Position numbers and translations under genes: made by a program. From assembly GCA_035461525.1 (NCBI GenBank), contig DATHVD010000040.1:1-64000 (forward strand): a stretch of 64,000 nucleotides of DNA, in the 5' to 3' direction. Numbering within the stretch: position 1 is the stretch's first letter; each line of letters starts with the position of its first letter. Origin of the DNA: JAIBJN01 sp035461525 (lineage in GTDB: Bacteria > Actinomycetota > Thermoleophilia > Gaiellales > Gaiellaceae). Shown piece by piece: positions 52,204 through 59,888 of the stretch. The notes under the pieces are model-generated. The model did not search any database and was not told the DNA's origin. It saw only the letters and a list, made by a program, of their open reading frames with translations.

Positions 52204-52220
52204 CCCCTGGTTTGCAGGGG
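52204..52220 (+). terminator. Hairpin before the right attachment repeat
   Basis: CCCCTG/CAGGGG stem with a 5-nt loop, followed by GTGTT rather than a T-run. It could end islet transcription or be part of a recombinase recognition site. Confidence 0.35.
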
Positions 52221-52221
52221 T

Positions 52222-52258
52222 GTTCGAATCCCGTATGCGCCTCTCCGCCCTGCATGGT
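52222..52258 (+). repeat. Right attachment repeat (tRNA-Glu 3' fragment)
   Basis: A perfect copy of the 37-bp left repeat without the rest of the tRNA. The next 236 bp, up to the pseudogene at 52495, show nothing I can support. Confidence 0.8.
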
Positions 52259-52494
52259 CGCCGCCACCCTGCTCTTTCCGGCTGAGATCGGGGGAGCCGA
52301 CGGCGCAGAGGACAAGCAAGGGGGAAAGAGCTTGCCCAGTGCTCCACCCGGGTGGATGCCGGCTCCCTCATCTCAATACGAACTGCGGAGCTCTGGAGGT
52401 TTTCCGTCGGGAGTCCGAGGCCCGTGCAACGCCGCGAACCCCTGCCGTGCAGCGGGCGGCCGGGGGAGGGCGCAGCCGAGACGTTCGTGGCACG

Positions 52495-52834
52495 ATGAGT
52501 GAGCCCGAGCTCGATGTCCACGAGCGGACGACGCACTGGGAGGAGCTCCAGGAGGCGGTCGCCGAGGCGGTCGCCGAGGCGCCCGAGGAGGCGTTCCCCC
52601 GGGGTGGTGCGCTTCGTCTGCGAGATCTTCGTCGAACGCGGATCCAGCTCGACGAGCCCGTGACCGCGGCGGGCAAGGACCCGGGACATCCTCAAGGACT
52701 ACCTCGCCGCCCGGGAGATCGCGGAGGCGGCCGAGCTGGCAGGGCGGAGCCCGGGGACGTCGCGGTCGCCCTCGAGGACCTGCCGGAGATCTCCGAGTAC
52801 CTCGTGCCGACCGTGCGCCGCCGTCGTGGCGGGC
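52495..52834 (+). pseudogene. Frameshifted remnant of a small helical protein gene
   Basis: It begins ATG with MSEPELDVHERTTHWEELQEAVAEAVAEAPEEAF. The continuation is in a second frame (VVRFVCEIFVERG), then IQLDEPV in the first, DILKDYLAAREIAEAAELA in a third, and RAEPGDVAVALEDLPEISEYLVPTVRRRR back in the first. At least three indels are needed to join these otherwise protein-like segments. No family is recognised. It lies just outside the islet and converges on the DHFR-like gene. Confidence 0.5.
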
Positions 52835-53380
52835 TCAGGCCTCCGGTTGGTAGGCCAGGTAGACCACCCCGTTCTCGTACGACTCGCAGGCGGCGAGCGA
52901 GAGCTTGCCGGGCGCAGCGCCTTCGGGGAAGAGCCGCGGGCCCGCGCCCCGCGTGAGCGGGTAGACGAACAGGTGCAGCTTGTCGACCAGGCCGTCTGCG
53001 AGCATCGCCCGCACGAGCTTGCCGCTGCCGCTCACGTAGAGGTCGCCTACCTCGTCCTTCAGCCTGCGGATCGCGTCGGGGTCGTAGGGCCCGAGGATCT
53101 CCGAGTTCCTCCACGTCGCCTCCGTGAGCGACCCGGAGACGACGTACTTGGTGGTGTCGTTGAAGAACGGCGCTCCCGGGTCGTCCTCGACCGTCCGCGT
53201 CGACCAGGCCGGCTCGAACATCTCGTAGGTCGTGCGCCCGAGCAGGATCCCCTGGGAGCGGCTCGTGACCGCGCCGATCGCATCGCTCATCCTGGGATGG
53301 AAACCGTAGTCGAATGTCCACGTCGGCGCGTCGATGACGCCGTCGAGGCTCGTGAACTCGTGAACGTGTATCGCTCCCAC
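52835..53380 (-). CDS. Dihydrofolate reductase-fold (RibD C-terminal-like) protein
   Basis: A 181-residue protein of the actinobacterial DHFR-like group: IHVHEFTSLDGVIDAPTWTF at the N-terminus, GILLGRTTYEMFEPAW, KYVVSGSLTEATWRNSEIL, DLYVSGSGKLVRAMLADGLVDKLHLFVYPLTRGAGPRLFPEG. It reduces an unknown pterin- or pyrimidine-like substrate with NADPH; many such genes are stand-alone. The GTG is preceded by a GGAGG ribosome site, so this gene is leadered. Confidence 0.88.
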   Translation of the reverse strand: MGAIHVHEFTSLDGVIDAPTWTFDYGFHPRMSDAIGAVTSRSQGILLGRTTYEMFEPAWSTRTVEDDPGAPFFNDTTKYVVSGSLTEATWRNSEILGPYDPDAIRRLKDEVGDLYVSGSGKLVRAMLADGLVDKLHLFVYPLTRGAGPRLFPEGAAPGKLSLAACESYENGVVYLAYQPEA

Positions 53381-53481
53381 GTCTGACCTCCGTGTCGTTG
53401 TCGCCTCGGAGACCTCGCCAGCGCCGCGAAGTCATCGGCGACGAGCCGCGGCACGTGCCGGGGTGCGGGTCCGCATGCAGC

Positions 53482-54729
53482 CTAGTCCCAGTCGTCGAGC
53501 GTCCTCCAGGCCAGGTTGAACCAGGCCCCTTCGACCTCGCCGTCGCACCAGGCGCGGTCGCCGGGCGGCCCGCACGCGTCCTTGGGCGAGCTCGGGAGCT
53601 CGTCCGTGGACTCGCGCACGGCGTTGGCCAGTCGCGCGGCGATCTGGTCCCTTCCCGCCTCCGAGTAGCCCGGGAACGCCGCGATGGGCGCCCAGGCGAA
53701 GCCGATGAGGCCCGGGGGGACGGTGCGCGGATTGGCGTCGGCGTAGTGCCGGAGGGCGTAGACCTGGGTCGAGACGAAGTGTCTCATGAGGTCGGCGTCG
53801 AGCAGATGGGTGTCGCCGATCCCGATGTGCGGCCAGGCCGCGTTCGCGAGCGGCAGGTACGTGCGCCGCAGGAAGCTGCGTGCCGCCTCGATGCGCTTGC
53901 GCCCGGCGTCGGCCAGGATCGGCATGTGCTGGAAGTAGTCGTTGAGGCGCCTGACCCGCTTCCCGAGCGGTGCGCCGTCGACGCCCCACGAGAGGGAGCT
54001 GACGTACACCTCGTGGGCGAAGACGTCGACGTAGCCGTCGAGCTCGGCCCAGAAGGGCTCGTCCGCGAGCCACGCCTGCAGGCTCGCCTTGTAGGCCGCC
54101 ACCTCGTCGGGACCCGAGGTTGAGGGGATCCCGATGTTGAAGACGATCCCCCGTGCCTTCGGCATCCCCGGGTCGCCGTCGTAGAGGCCGCGCAGGAACT
54201 CGAGCACCTCGGCGCGCGCGCCCGGAGCGCCCTCGAGGACCTCGGTGGTGAGCTCGTTGAACGCCCACGTCTCGCCCGCCTCGACGTCGAGGCCGCGCGT
54301 GGCCATGCGCCGCCGCGCGGTCTGGCCCGCGCCGTAGAACGTCCGCCCCGGCGCCCACTGCGGGTGCCCGCCGACGACCCACGTGCGCCAGCCGGTCGGG
54401 GACGTCCACCTGATCTCGGCGAGCGGATGGACGCCGAGCGCCCGCATCTCGTCGAAGCGGGCACGGACCCGGAGCGTCGTCCGGTCGTCGTCCTGCGGCG
54501 GGATCGTCACGGAGTAGTCGGCGCACCGCGAGGAGTCGGCGGCGAGGGCCTGGCCGAGGACGAGCCACTGGGCGCCGCCCCAGAAGACGGCGTCGACCTC
54601 GTGCAGGCAGCCGGACGGCTCCGGCCCTGCCTGCGGAACCTCGGGATCGGGATTGCCCGCGGCCCCGCCCGGCCACGAGCCGGCGAGCAGCGCCGAGGTC
54701 AGAATTGCGAGACAGATGAACGAGCGCAC
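53482..54729 (-). CDS. Secreted protein of unknown function
   Basis: A 415-residue protein. The signal peptide RSFICLAILTSALLAGSWPGGAAG is followed by a mature domain rich in Trp, Tyr and Asp. Motifs include EIRWTSPTGWRTWVVGGHPQWAPGRTFYGAG, RRMATRGLDVEAGETWAFNELTTEVL, LRGLYDGDPGMPKARGIVFNIGIP and HIGIGDTHLLDADLMRHF. I recall similar uncharacterised secreted proteins in Streptomyces. The segmental Asp/Glu pattern suggests a glycoside-hydrolase-like barrel, but this is unproven. The GTG start follows AAGGAGGAACC, an excellent ribosome site, and begins the signal peptide. The upstream extension of the frame is shadow. Confidence 0.75.
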   Translation of the reverse strand: MRSFICLAILTSALLAGSWPGGAAGNPDPEVPQAGPEPSGCLHEVDAVFWGGAQWLVLGQALAADSSRCADYSVTIPPQDDDRTTLRVRARFDEMRALGVHPLAEIRWTSPTGWRTWVVGGHPQWAPGRTFYGAGQTARRRMATRGLDVEAGETWAFNELTTEVLEGAPGARAEVLEFLRGLYDGDPGMPKARGIVFNIGIPSTSGPDEVAAYKASLQAWLADEPFWAELDGYVDVFAHEVYVSSLSWGVDGAPLGKRVRRLNDYFQHMPILADAGRKRIEAARSFLRRTYLPLANAAWPHIGIGDTHLLDADLMRHFVSTQVYALRHYADANPRTVPPGLIGFAWAPIAAFPGYSEAGRDQIAARLANAVRESTDELPSSPKDACGPPGDRAWCDGEVEGAWFNLAWRTLDDWD

Positions 54730-54964
54730 GGTTCCTCCTTCCCTGCTCGAGGACGACGCGCGCCCGCGCGAGGACGACGGCGATCTCGCGCGCGACATCG
54801 GCCCGAGACGTCGATGCCGAAAGGTGCAGGCGGGGGCCAGACCCCCACCCCCGGCCGGAGACGGTGGGCGAGCACCATGCCTCGACCTCCTCGCTTGTGC
54901 AAAGAGTCTCGAACTATCGTGAGATCCTGTCAACCCCACGATTCGGCCTGCGAAAGGACCTGCC

Positions 54965-55186
54965 ATGAGAAAGGACGTCCGCCAGTTCATCCGCAGGCTC
55001 GAAGCCGTGGGCCTCACGGTCGAGCCGACGCCGGGGCACTACCGCGTCCTGCGTGACGGGAAGCCGCTGCGCAAGGCGAACGGCATGCCGTTCATGCTCC
55101 CGTTCTCGCCCGACACGACCCGGTGGCGCAGGTCGGCGATCGTCGAGCTCCGCAAGCTCGGGATCGACCTGGAGTCGCCGGGCTAG
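54965..55186 (+). CDS. HicA-like small RNA-binding-fold protein (orphan)
   Basis: A 73-residue protein: MRKDVRQFIRRLEAVGLTVEPTPGHYRVLRDGKPLRKANGMPFMLPFSPDTTRWRRSAIVELRKLGIDL fits the alpha-beta-beta-beta-alpha fold of HicA toxins, with the catalytic His in PGHYRV where toxins have GSHH. No HicB antitoxin gene adjoins it. An AAAGGACC ribosome-binding sequence precedes the ATG. Its end overlaps the opposite-strand acetyltransferase gene by 4 bp. It may be a phage-derived or regulatory relative rather than an active toxin. Confidence 0.65.
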   Translation: MRKDVRQFIRRLEAVGLTVEPTPGHYRVLRDGKPLRKANGMPFMLPFSPDTTRWRRSAIVELRKLGIDLESPG

Positions 55187-55647
55187 AGATCCCGCTCGTA
55201 GTAGAGCATCGACGGCCCGTCCGGGTCGCCCTCGTTGTTCGTGAAGCCCGCGCTCTCGTAGAGAGCGCGGGCGGCGACGTCGTCCACACTCGTGTTCAGG
55301 TCGATGTGGGCGGCGCCGCGCTCGCGCGCGTGCTCCATCGCGGCCTCGAGGAGCGCCCGCCCGAGGCCGCGGCCGCGGAGCTTCGGGACGACGTAGAGCT
55401 CCGCCAGGTAGGCGTCGAGCTTCCCCGTGTGGAGCGAAGGGCTGAAGCTGAGCTGGGCGAAGCCGTCGGGCCCCTCGCCGGCGAAGAGGACGAGGATCTC
55501 CCCGCTCTCGAGCAGCGGCACGGCGCGCTCGGCGATCGTGGCCGCGTCCGGCGTCGGGGCGTCGAACTCCGCGTTGAACGCGTGCAGCAGCCGGCCGAAC
55601 GCCGGCGCGTCGGCCGTGTTCGCCCGGCGGATCGCGGGCTCGGCCAC
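55183..55647 (-). CDS. GNAT-family N-acetyltransferase
   Basis: A 154-residue acetyl-CoA-dependent acetyltransferase: IRRANTADAPAFGRLLHAFNAEF, AYLAELYVVPKLRGRGLGRALLEAAMEHARERGAAHIDLNTS contains the acetyl-CoA loop RGRGLG, and AARALYESAGFTNNEGD is the C-terminal motif B. The substrate is unknown. It is the only gene on this strand between two plus-strand units. Confidence 0.9.
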   Translation of the reverse strand: MAEPAIRRANTADAPAFGRLLHAFNAEFDAPTPDAATIAERAVPLLESGEILVLFAGEGPDGFAQLSFSPSLHTGKLDAYLAELYVVPKLRGRGLGRALLEAAMEHARERGAAHIDLNTSVDDVAARALYESAGFTNNEGDPDGPSMLYYERDL

Positions 55648-55697
55648 GGACGCTTGTCTATCGCATCTCCGCCCGGGGCGCGAAGCGAACCGGCTCA

Positions 55698-56371
55698 GTG
55701 GGGCCTACGGACCCGGAGTCGGTGGCTGCGCGGATGGCGCGGGGTGCCGCCCTGGGCGACGATCCGGACGTGCGACCGGCACCTCCCTCCCCCGCTCGCG
55801 CGCTCAGGGCGCGGTGGACCGTCGCCACGACGGCCGGGGAGGCGGCCGGGTTCGCCGTCCCCGCCGCCGGCGACCCCGCGCTCGTGCCGGCGGTCGTTGC
55901 GGCCGGCGCCGCGGAGGGCGCGATCCTCGGGCTCGGCCAGTCGCTCGTCCTCTGCCGCAAGGTCGCCGCCCTCCGCCGGCGCGGCTGGGTCGTTGCGACC
56001 GCGGTCGCCGCTCTCTTCGGCTGGGCTCTGGCAATGCCGCTCGGCGCCTTCGGCGGCTCGCTGCCCGCCGCGCTTCTCGTCCTCGCGTCGACCGTGGTCG
56101 GGGCCGTGCTCCTCGCCGCGGTCGGGCGGCGCAGTGGCTCGTCCTCCGCCGCCACGTCGCCCGGGCCTGGCGCTGGACCCCGGCGAACGCGCTGGCGTGG
56201 CTCGCGGGCCTGACCTTCTCCTTCGTGGCGCTGGCGCTCGTGGACCAGGATGCGCCGGCCTGGGCCGTCGCCGGGGTCGGCGTCGCCTCGGGGCTGGCGC
56301 TGGGCCTCGTCGTCGCAGCGGTCACCGGCCTCGCGCTCGTCCGGCTCCTGCGTCCGGAGGCCCGCCCGTGA
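55698..56371 (+). pseudogene. Polytopic membrane protein with an internal frameshift, upstream of the P-type ATPase
   Basis: From a GTG start the frame reads through three or four hydrophobic segments (TTAGEAAGFAVPAAGDPALVPAVVAAG, WVVATAVAALFGWALAM, LPAALLVLASTVVGAVLLAAVG) and then becomes non-hydrophobic. A second frame, offset at about 56121-56130, continues QWLVLRRHVARAWRWTPANALAWLAGLTFSFVALALV and VASGLALGLVVAAVTGLALVRLLRP to a stop that overlaps the ATPase GTG. A one-base loss in a GGGCGGCG run would join them into about 224 residues. Either the gene is broken, a sequencing error is present, or slippage is used. Confidence 0.6.
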
Positions 56372-58974
56372 CGACGCGGCCGTCCGGGTTGAGCAAGGCC
56401 GAGGCGGCGGCCCGCCTCGCCCTGGACGGCGCAAACGTCCTCCCCGCCCCGCCGGAACGGGCGCCCTGGGTCGCGCTCCTCCGGCAGCTGACGCACTTCT
56501 TCGCGCTCCTCCTCTGGGTCGCGGCCGCGCTCGCCGCGATCGCACAGCTCCTCCCCCTCACCGTGGCGATCGTCGTCGTCGTCCTCGTCAACGGCCTCTT
56601 CGCCTTTGCGCAGGAGCACCGGGCCGAGCGGGCGGCGCGCCGCCTCCGCGACCTCGTCCCCAGGCGGGCGACGGTGCTTCGCGACGGGCTCCCGCACGAG
56701 ATCCCCGCCGAGGAGCTCGTCGTCGGCGACATCGTCCTCCTCGCCGCGGGCGACCGGATCCCAGCGGACCTGCGGCTGCTCGAGGCACACGCGCTCCTCG
56801 TGGACGAGTCCGCGCTCACGGGCGAGAGCGCGGCGGTCGCCCACGACGCGGGAGACGAGCTCCTCTCGGCCTGCTTCCTCGTCGAGGGCGAGGGGACGGC
56901 GGAGGTGACGGCGACGGGCGCCGGCACGCGGCTCGCCTCGATCGCCGAGCTGACCCGGGCGGTGCACCGGCCGCCGACGCCGCTCGCGCTCGAGCTCAGG
57001 CGTGTCGTCCGGACGATCAGCCTCGTCGCGATCGGGGTCGGCACGGCGCTCTTCCTCGCCACCATGCTGATCGGGCTCTCGGTGCCCGATGCCCTGATCG
57101 TCGGCCTGGGCGTCACCGTCGCCCTCGTGCCCGAGGGCCTCCTGCCGACGGTGACGCTCTCCCTCGCGATCGGCGCCCAGCGGATGAGCGAGCGCAACGC
57201 GCTCGTGCGCCGGCTCGAGTCGGTGGAGACGCTCGGCTCGACCACGTTCGTCTGCACGGACAAGACCGGGACGCTGACCCGCAACGAGATGGAGGTCGTC
57301 GAGGCGTGGCTGCCCTGCGGGCGCGTGCGCGTGCGCGGCGCCGGCTACGCGCCCGAGGCCGAGCTCGAGACCGAGGACGCCGGAGCAATCCCGGCCCTGC
57401 GCGCGGCCGCGGTCTCCGCCGTCCGCGCATCCACGGGCCGCGCCGCTCTCCGCGACGGGCGCTGGCAGGCGGAGGGCGACCCGATGGAGGCCGCGCTCGA
57501 CGTCCTCGCACGCCGGGTCGGCGCGGACGTCGCCGCCGATCGTGCCGCCTCCCCGGAACGACGCCGCTTCCCGTTCGACCCCAGAAGACGGCGGATGTCG
57601 GTCGTAGCCGGCGACCGCGTCGTCGTCAAGGGCGCCCCCGACACCGTCCTCCCGCTCTGTGCCAACGGCGCGCGGCTCGAGGCAGCGGCGCACGACCTCG
57701 CCGAGCGGGGCCTGCGCGTCCTCGCGGTCGCCCAGCGGCCCTGCCCCGACGGACTGCCGGCAAGCGCAGAGGAGGCCGAGCGGGGGCTCGAGCTTCTCGC
57801 CGTCCTCGGGCTCGAGGACCCGCCCCGTCCGGCCGCGGCGGGGGCGATCGCGGCCTGCCGGCGGGCAGGCATCCGCGTCGCGATGATCACGGGCGACCAC
57901 CCGGCGACGGCGGAGACGATCGGCCGCGAGGTGGGGCTCCTCCGTCCCGGCGCGCCCGTCGTGACCGGGGCCGAGCTCCCCGCCGACGAGAAGGAGCTCG
58001 GCGGGCTCGTCGACCGCGACGGCATCGTCCTCGCCCGCGTCTCGCCCGAGGACAAGCTGCGGGTCGCGCTCGCGCTGCGCGAGCGTGGCCACGTGATCGC
58101 GATTACGGGCGACGGCGTCAACGACGGGCCCGCGCTGCAGGAGGCCGACATCGGCATCGCCATGGGCCGGACCGGCACCGACGTCGCGCGGGAGGCCGCC
58201 GACCTCGTGCTCCTCGACGACGACTTCGCCACCATCGTGGCGGCGATCGAGCAGGGGCGGGCGACGTTCGCCAACATCCGCCGCTTCCTCACCTACCACC
58301 TCGCCGACAACGTCGCCGAGCTGACGCCGTTCGCCGTCTGGGCCCTCTCGGGCGGGAACATCCCGCTCGCACTCTCGGTGCTCGCCGTGCTCGCGCTCGA
58401 CATCGGCACCGACACGTTCAGCGCGGTCGCGCTCGGCGCCGAGCCGCCCGAGGCGGACGCGCTCCGCCGTCCGCCCGACCGTGGGAGGCTGCTCGACCGC
58501 ACGGTGGCAGCGCGCGCCTTCGGGGTGCTCGGGCCGACGGAGGCGGTCTTCGAGATGGGGGCCTTCTTCGCCGTCTTCCTCGCCGCGGGCTGGAGGCCCG
58601 GCGACTCGTTCGAGGCGACCGGCGTCGTCACCTCCGCGGCCGGGGCTGCCTTCCTGGCCGTAGTCGTCGGTCAGACCGCGAACGCCTTTGCGTGCCGCAG
58701 CCCCTCGCTCCTCCCGGGCCGGCTCGGCTGGGCCTCGAACCGGCTGCTCCTCGTCGCTGTCTCGATCGAAGGTGCGATCGCGGCCGCCTTCCTCGTCGTC
58801 CCCGGGCTCGCGTCGCTCCTCGACCACGACCTGCCCACCGCTTCCGGGCTCGTGGCAGCGCTCGCGGCGGCGCCAGCCGTGCTGACCGCGGACGCCCTTT
58901 ACAAGGCAGTCGCCGGCCGGCGCGCCCGGAGGCCGGCTCAGCCCACGAAGGCGTCGAGGGCGACGAGCCGATAG
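56368..58974 (+). CDS. Type II P-type cation-transporting ATPase
   Basis: An 868-residue pump. Cation-ATPase N-terminal domain (LSKAEAAARLALDGANVLP), actuator TGES at 151-154, membrane ion-site VALVPEGLLPTVTLSLA at 251-267, phosphorylation site CTDKTGTLT with Asp298, nucleotide-domain KGAP at 421, and hinge TGDGVNDGPALQ at 580-591. A C-terminal Cation_ATPase_C-like bundle follows. The PEGLLPTVT form is that of Na/K- and Ca-type pumps rather than heavy-metal pumps, and no CxxC metal domain is present. The ion is probably Ca or Na/K. The GTG overlaps the upstream membrane frame by 4 nt. The last 37 bp overlap the deacetylase gene. Confidence 0.9.
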   Translation: MTTRPSGLSKAEAAARLALDGANVLPAPPERAPWVALLRQLTHFFALLLWVAAALAAIAQLLPLTVAIVVVVLVNGLFAFAQEHRAERAARRLRDLVPRRATVLRDGLPHEIPAEELVVGDIVLLAAGDRIPADLRLLEAHALLVDESALTGESAAVAHDAGDELLSACFLVEGEGTAEVTATGAGTRLASIAELTRAVHRPPTPLALELRRVVRTISLVAIGVGTALFLATMLIGLSVPDALIVGLGVTVALVPEGLLPTVTLSLAIGAQRMSERNALVRRLESVETLGSTTFVCTDKTGTLTRNEMEVVEAWLPCGRVRVRGAGYAPEAELETEDAGAIPALRAAAVSAVRASTGRAALRDGRWQAEGDPMEAALDVLARRVGADVAADRAASPERRRFPFDPRRRRMSVVAGDRVVVKGAPDTVLPLCANGARLEAAAHDLAERGLRVLAVAQRPCPDGLPASAEEAERGLELLAVLGLEDPPRPAAAGAIAACRRAGIRVAMITGDHPATAETIGREVGLLRPGAPVVTGAELPADEKELGGLVDRDGIVLARVSPEDKLRVALALRERGHVIAITGDGVNDGPALQEADIGIAMGRTGTDVAREAADLVLLDDDFATIVAAIEQGRATFANIRRFLTYHLADNVAELTPFAVWALSGGNIPLALSVLAVLALDIGTDTFSAVALGAEPPEADALRRPPDRGRLLDRTVAARAFGVLGPTEAVFEMGAFFAVFLAAGWRPGDSFEATGVVTSAAGAAFLAVVVGQTANAFACRSPSLLPGRLGWASNRLLLVAVSIEGAIAAAFLVVPGLASLLDHDLPTASGLVAALAAAPAVLTADALYKAVAGRRARRPAQPTKASRATSR

Positions 58975-59720
58975 CCGCGCGCGCGAACGGCCGCGACGAC
59001 CGTCGGCAGAGCGTCGGCGTCGAGCGTCGACCCGTCCGGCGCCGCTCCGACGTGCATGAGCACGATCGCGCCCGGCCGCAGGGCCGCGAGCACGCGCTCC
59101 TCCACGGTCTCGGCCGAGCGGCCCGCGGCCGTTCCCTGCCAGCCGAGGGAGTCGACCGTCCAGCGGACGCTCCCGTAGCCGAGCGCGTTGACGAGGGCGA
59201 TCGTGCGGGCGTCCCGCGCGCCGTAGGGGAAACGGAAGAGCGGCCGGGGGTCGCGTCCGGCCGCGCGCGCCACGACGGCGCCGCCCTGCCGGATCTCCCT
59301 CCGCGCCTCGGCGTCCGTGAGGCCGGTCAGGTCGACGTGGCCGAGGGTGTGGTTTCCAACGGGATAGCCCGCGCCGATCTCCGCCGCGAGCGCCGGATAC
59401 GCGCGCGCCCAGCTCCCGGTGAGAAAGGTCGCCGCGGCCCCCGTCTCCTCGAGCGTGCTCAGGATCGAGCGGACGCCGTCGGCGTTCGCGCCGCAGTCGA
59501 ACGTGAGCGCGACCACCTTCCGCGAGGTCGGCAGCACCTCCCACTCCGTGCCGAGGAGCGACGCCGGTACCTCCGGACCGGGCTCGGGCTCGGGCGCGGC
59601 CGGGGACGTCGGGCTCGTGTCCGGCGCGGCGCCGGTCTCGTCCGGTTGCGGAGCCCCCTCCCCGCCGCCGCAGCCGGCGAGGAGGAGCGAAAGCGCCAGG
59701 ACACCGAGAGACCGCCACAT
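58938..59720 (-). CDS. Polysaccharide deacetylase lipoprotein (NodB domain)
   Basis: A 260-residue carbohydrate esterase family-4 protein. The lipoprotein signal LGVLALSLLLAGC (lipidated Cys17) is followed by an acidic Pro-rich linker and the NodB domain: KVVALTFDCGAN with the catalytic base Asp, GNHTLGHVDLTGL with the metal His pair (H-x-x-x-H form), RFPYGARD, and the closing LMHVG. It probably removes N-acetyl groups from peptidoglycan or another envelope glycan at the cell surface. DCGAN replaces the commoner DDGP, a known variant. It is transcribed divergently from the SpoIID-like gene. Confidence 0.9.
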   Translation of the reverse strand: MWRSLGVLALSLLLAGCGGGEGAPQPDETGAAPDTSPTSPAAPEPEPGPEVPASLLGTEWEVLPTSRKVVALTFDCGANADGVRSILSTLEETGAAATFLTGSWARAYPALAAEIGAGYPVGNHTLGHVDLTGLTDAEARREIRQGGAVVARAAGRDPRPLFRFPYGARDARTIALVNALGYGSVRWTVDSLGWQGTAAGRSAETVEERVLAALRPGAIVLMHVGAAPDGSTLDADALPTVVAAVRARGYRLVALDAFVG

Positions 59721-59888
59721 GGAGACAAGTGTCCTCCCCGCAGGCCCGGGCCGCGTCCGCGGCCTCGCGGAGCCCCGCTGCGGGAAACCCGGCGCCGCCC
59801 GTCCTGCGGCAAAGCCGCAGCGGCCATCCGCCAGCCCCACGATGCCGGCGGGCGGCTCGGGGCGTACGGTGGCGAGGAGAGGACGCCG

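Larger units (their letters stand above)
51357..52258 (+). mobile_element. Small islet integrated at the 3' end of tRNA-Glu
   Basis: A perfect 37-bp direct repeat, starting inside the T-arm and ending 16 nt past the tRNA, bounds about 830 bp. The left copy completes the functional tRNA and the right copy is a 3' fragment only. The interior has lower GC and looser codon use than the surroundings. It encodes one small secreted protein, no visible integrase, and a CCCCTG-GTTTG-CAGGGG hairpin directly before the right repeat. This is the footprint of a site-specific element that lost its recombinase, or a satellite mobilised in trans. Confidence 0.75.

Noticed and set aside
51305..52258. A second tRNA at the right end of the islet
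   Set aside because: Only the last 21 nt of the tRNA are present, with no D-arm or anticodon arm, so it is an attachment-site fragment.
54965..55186. A complete type II toxin-antitoxin locus
   Set aside because: No HicB-like antitoxin frame lies within several hundred bases on either strand.
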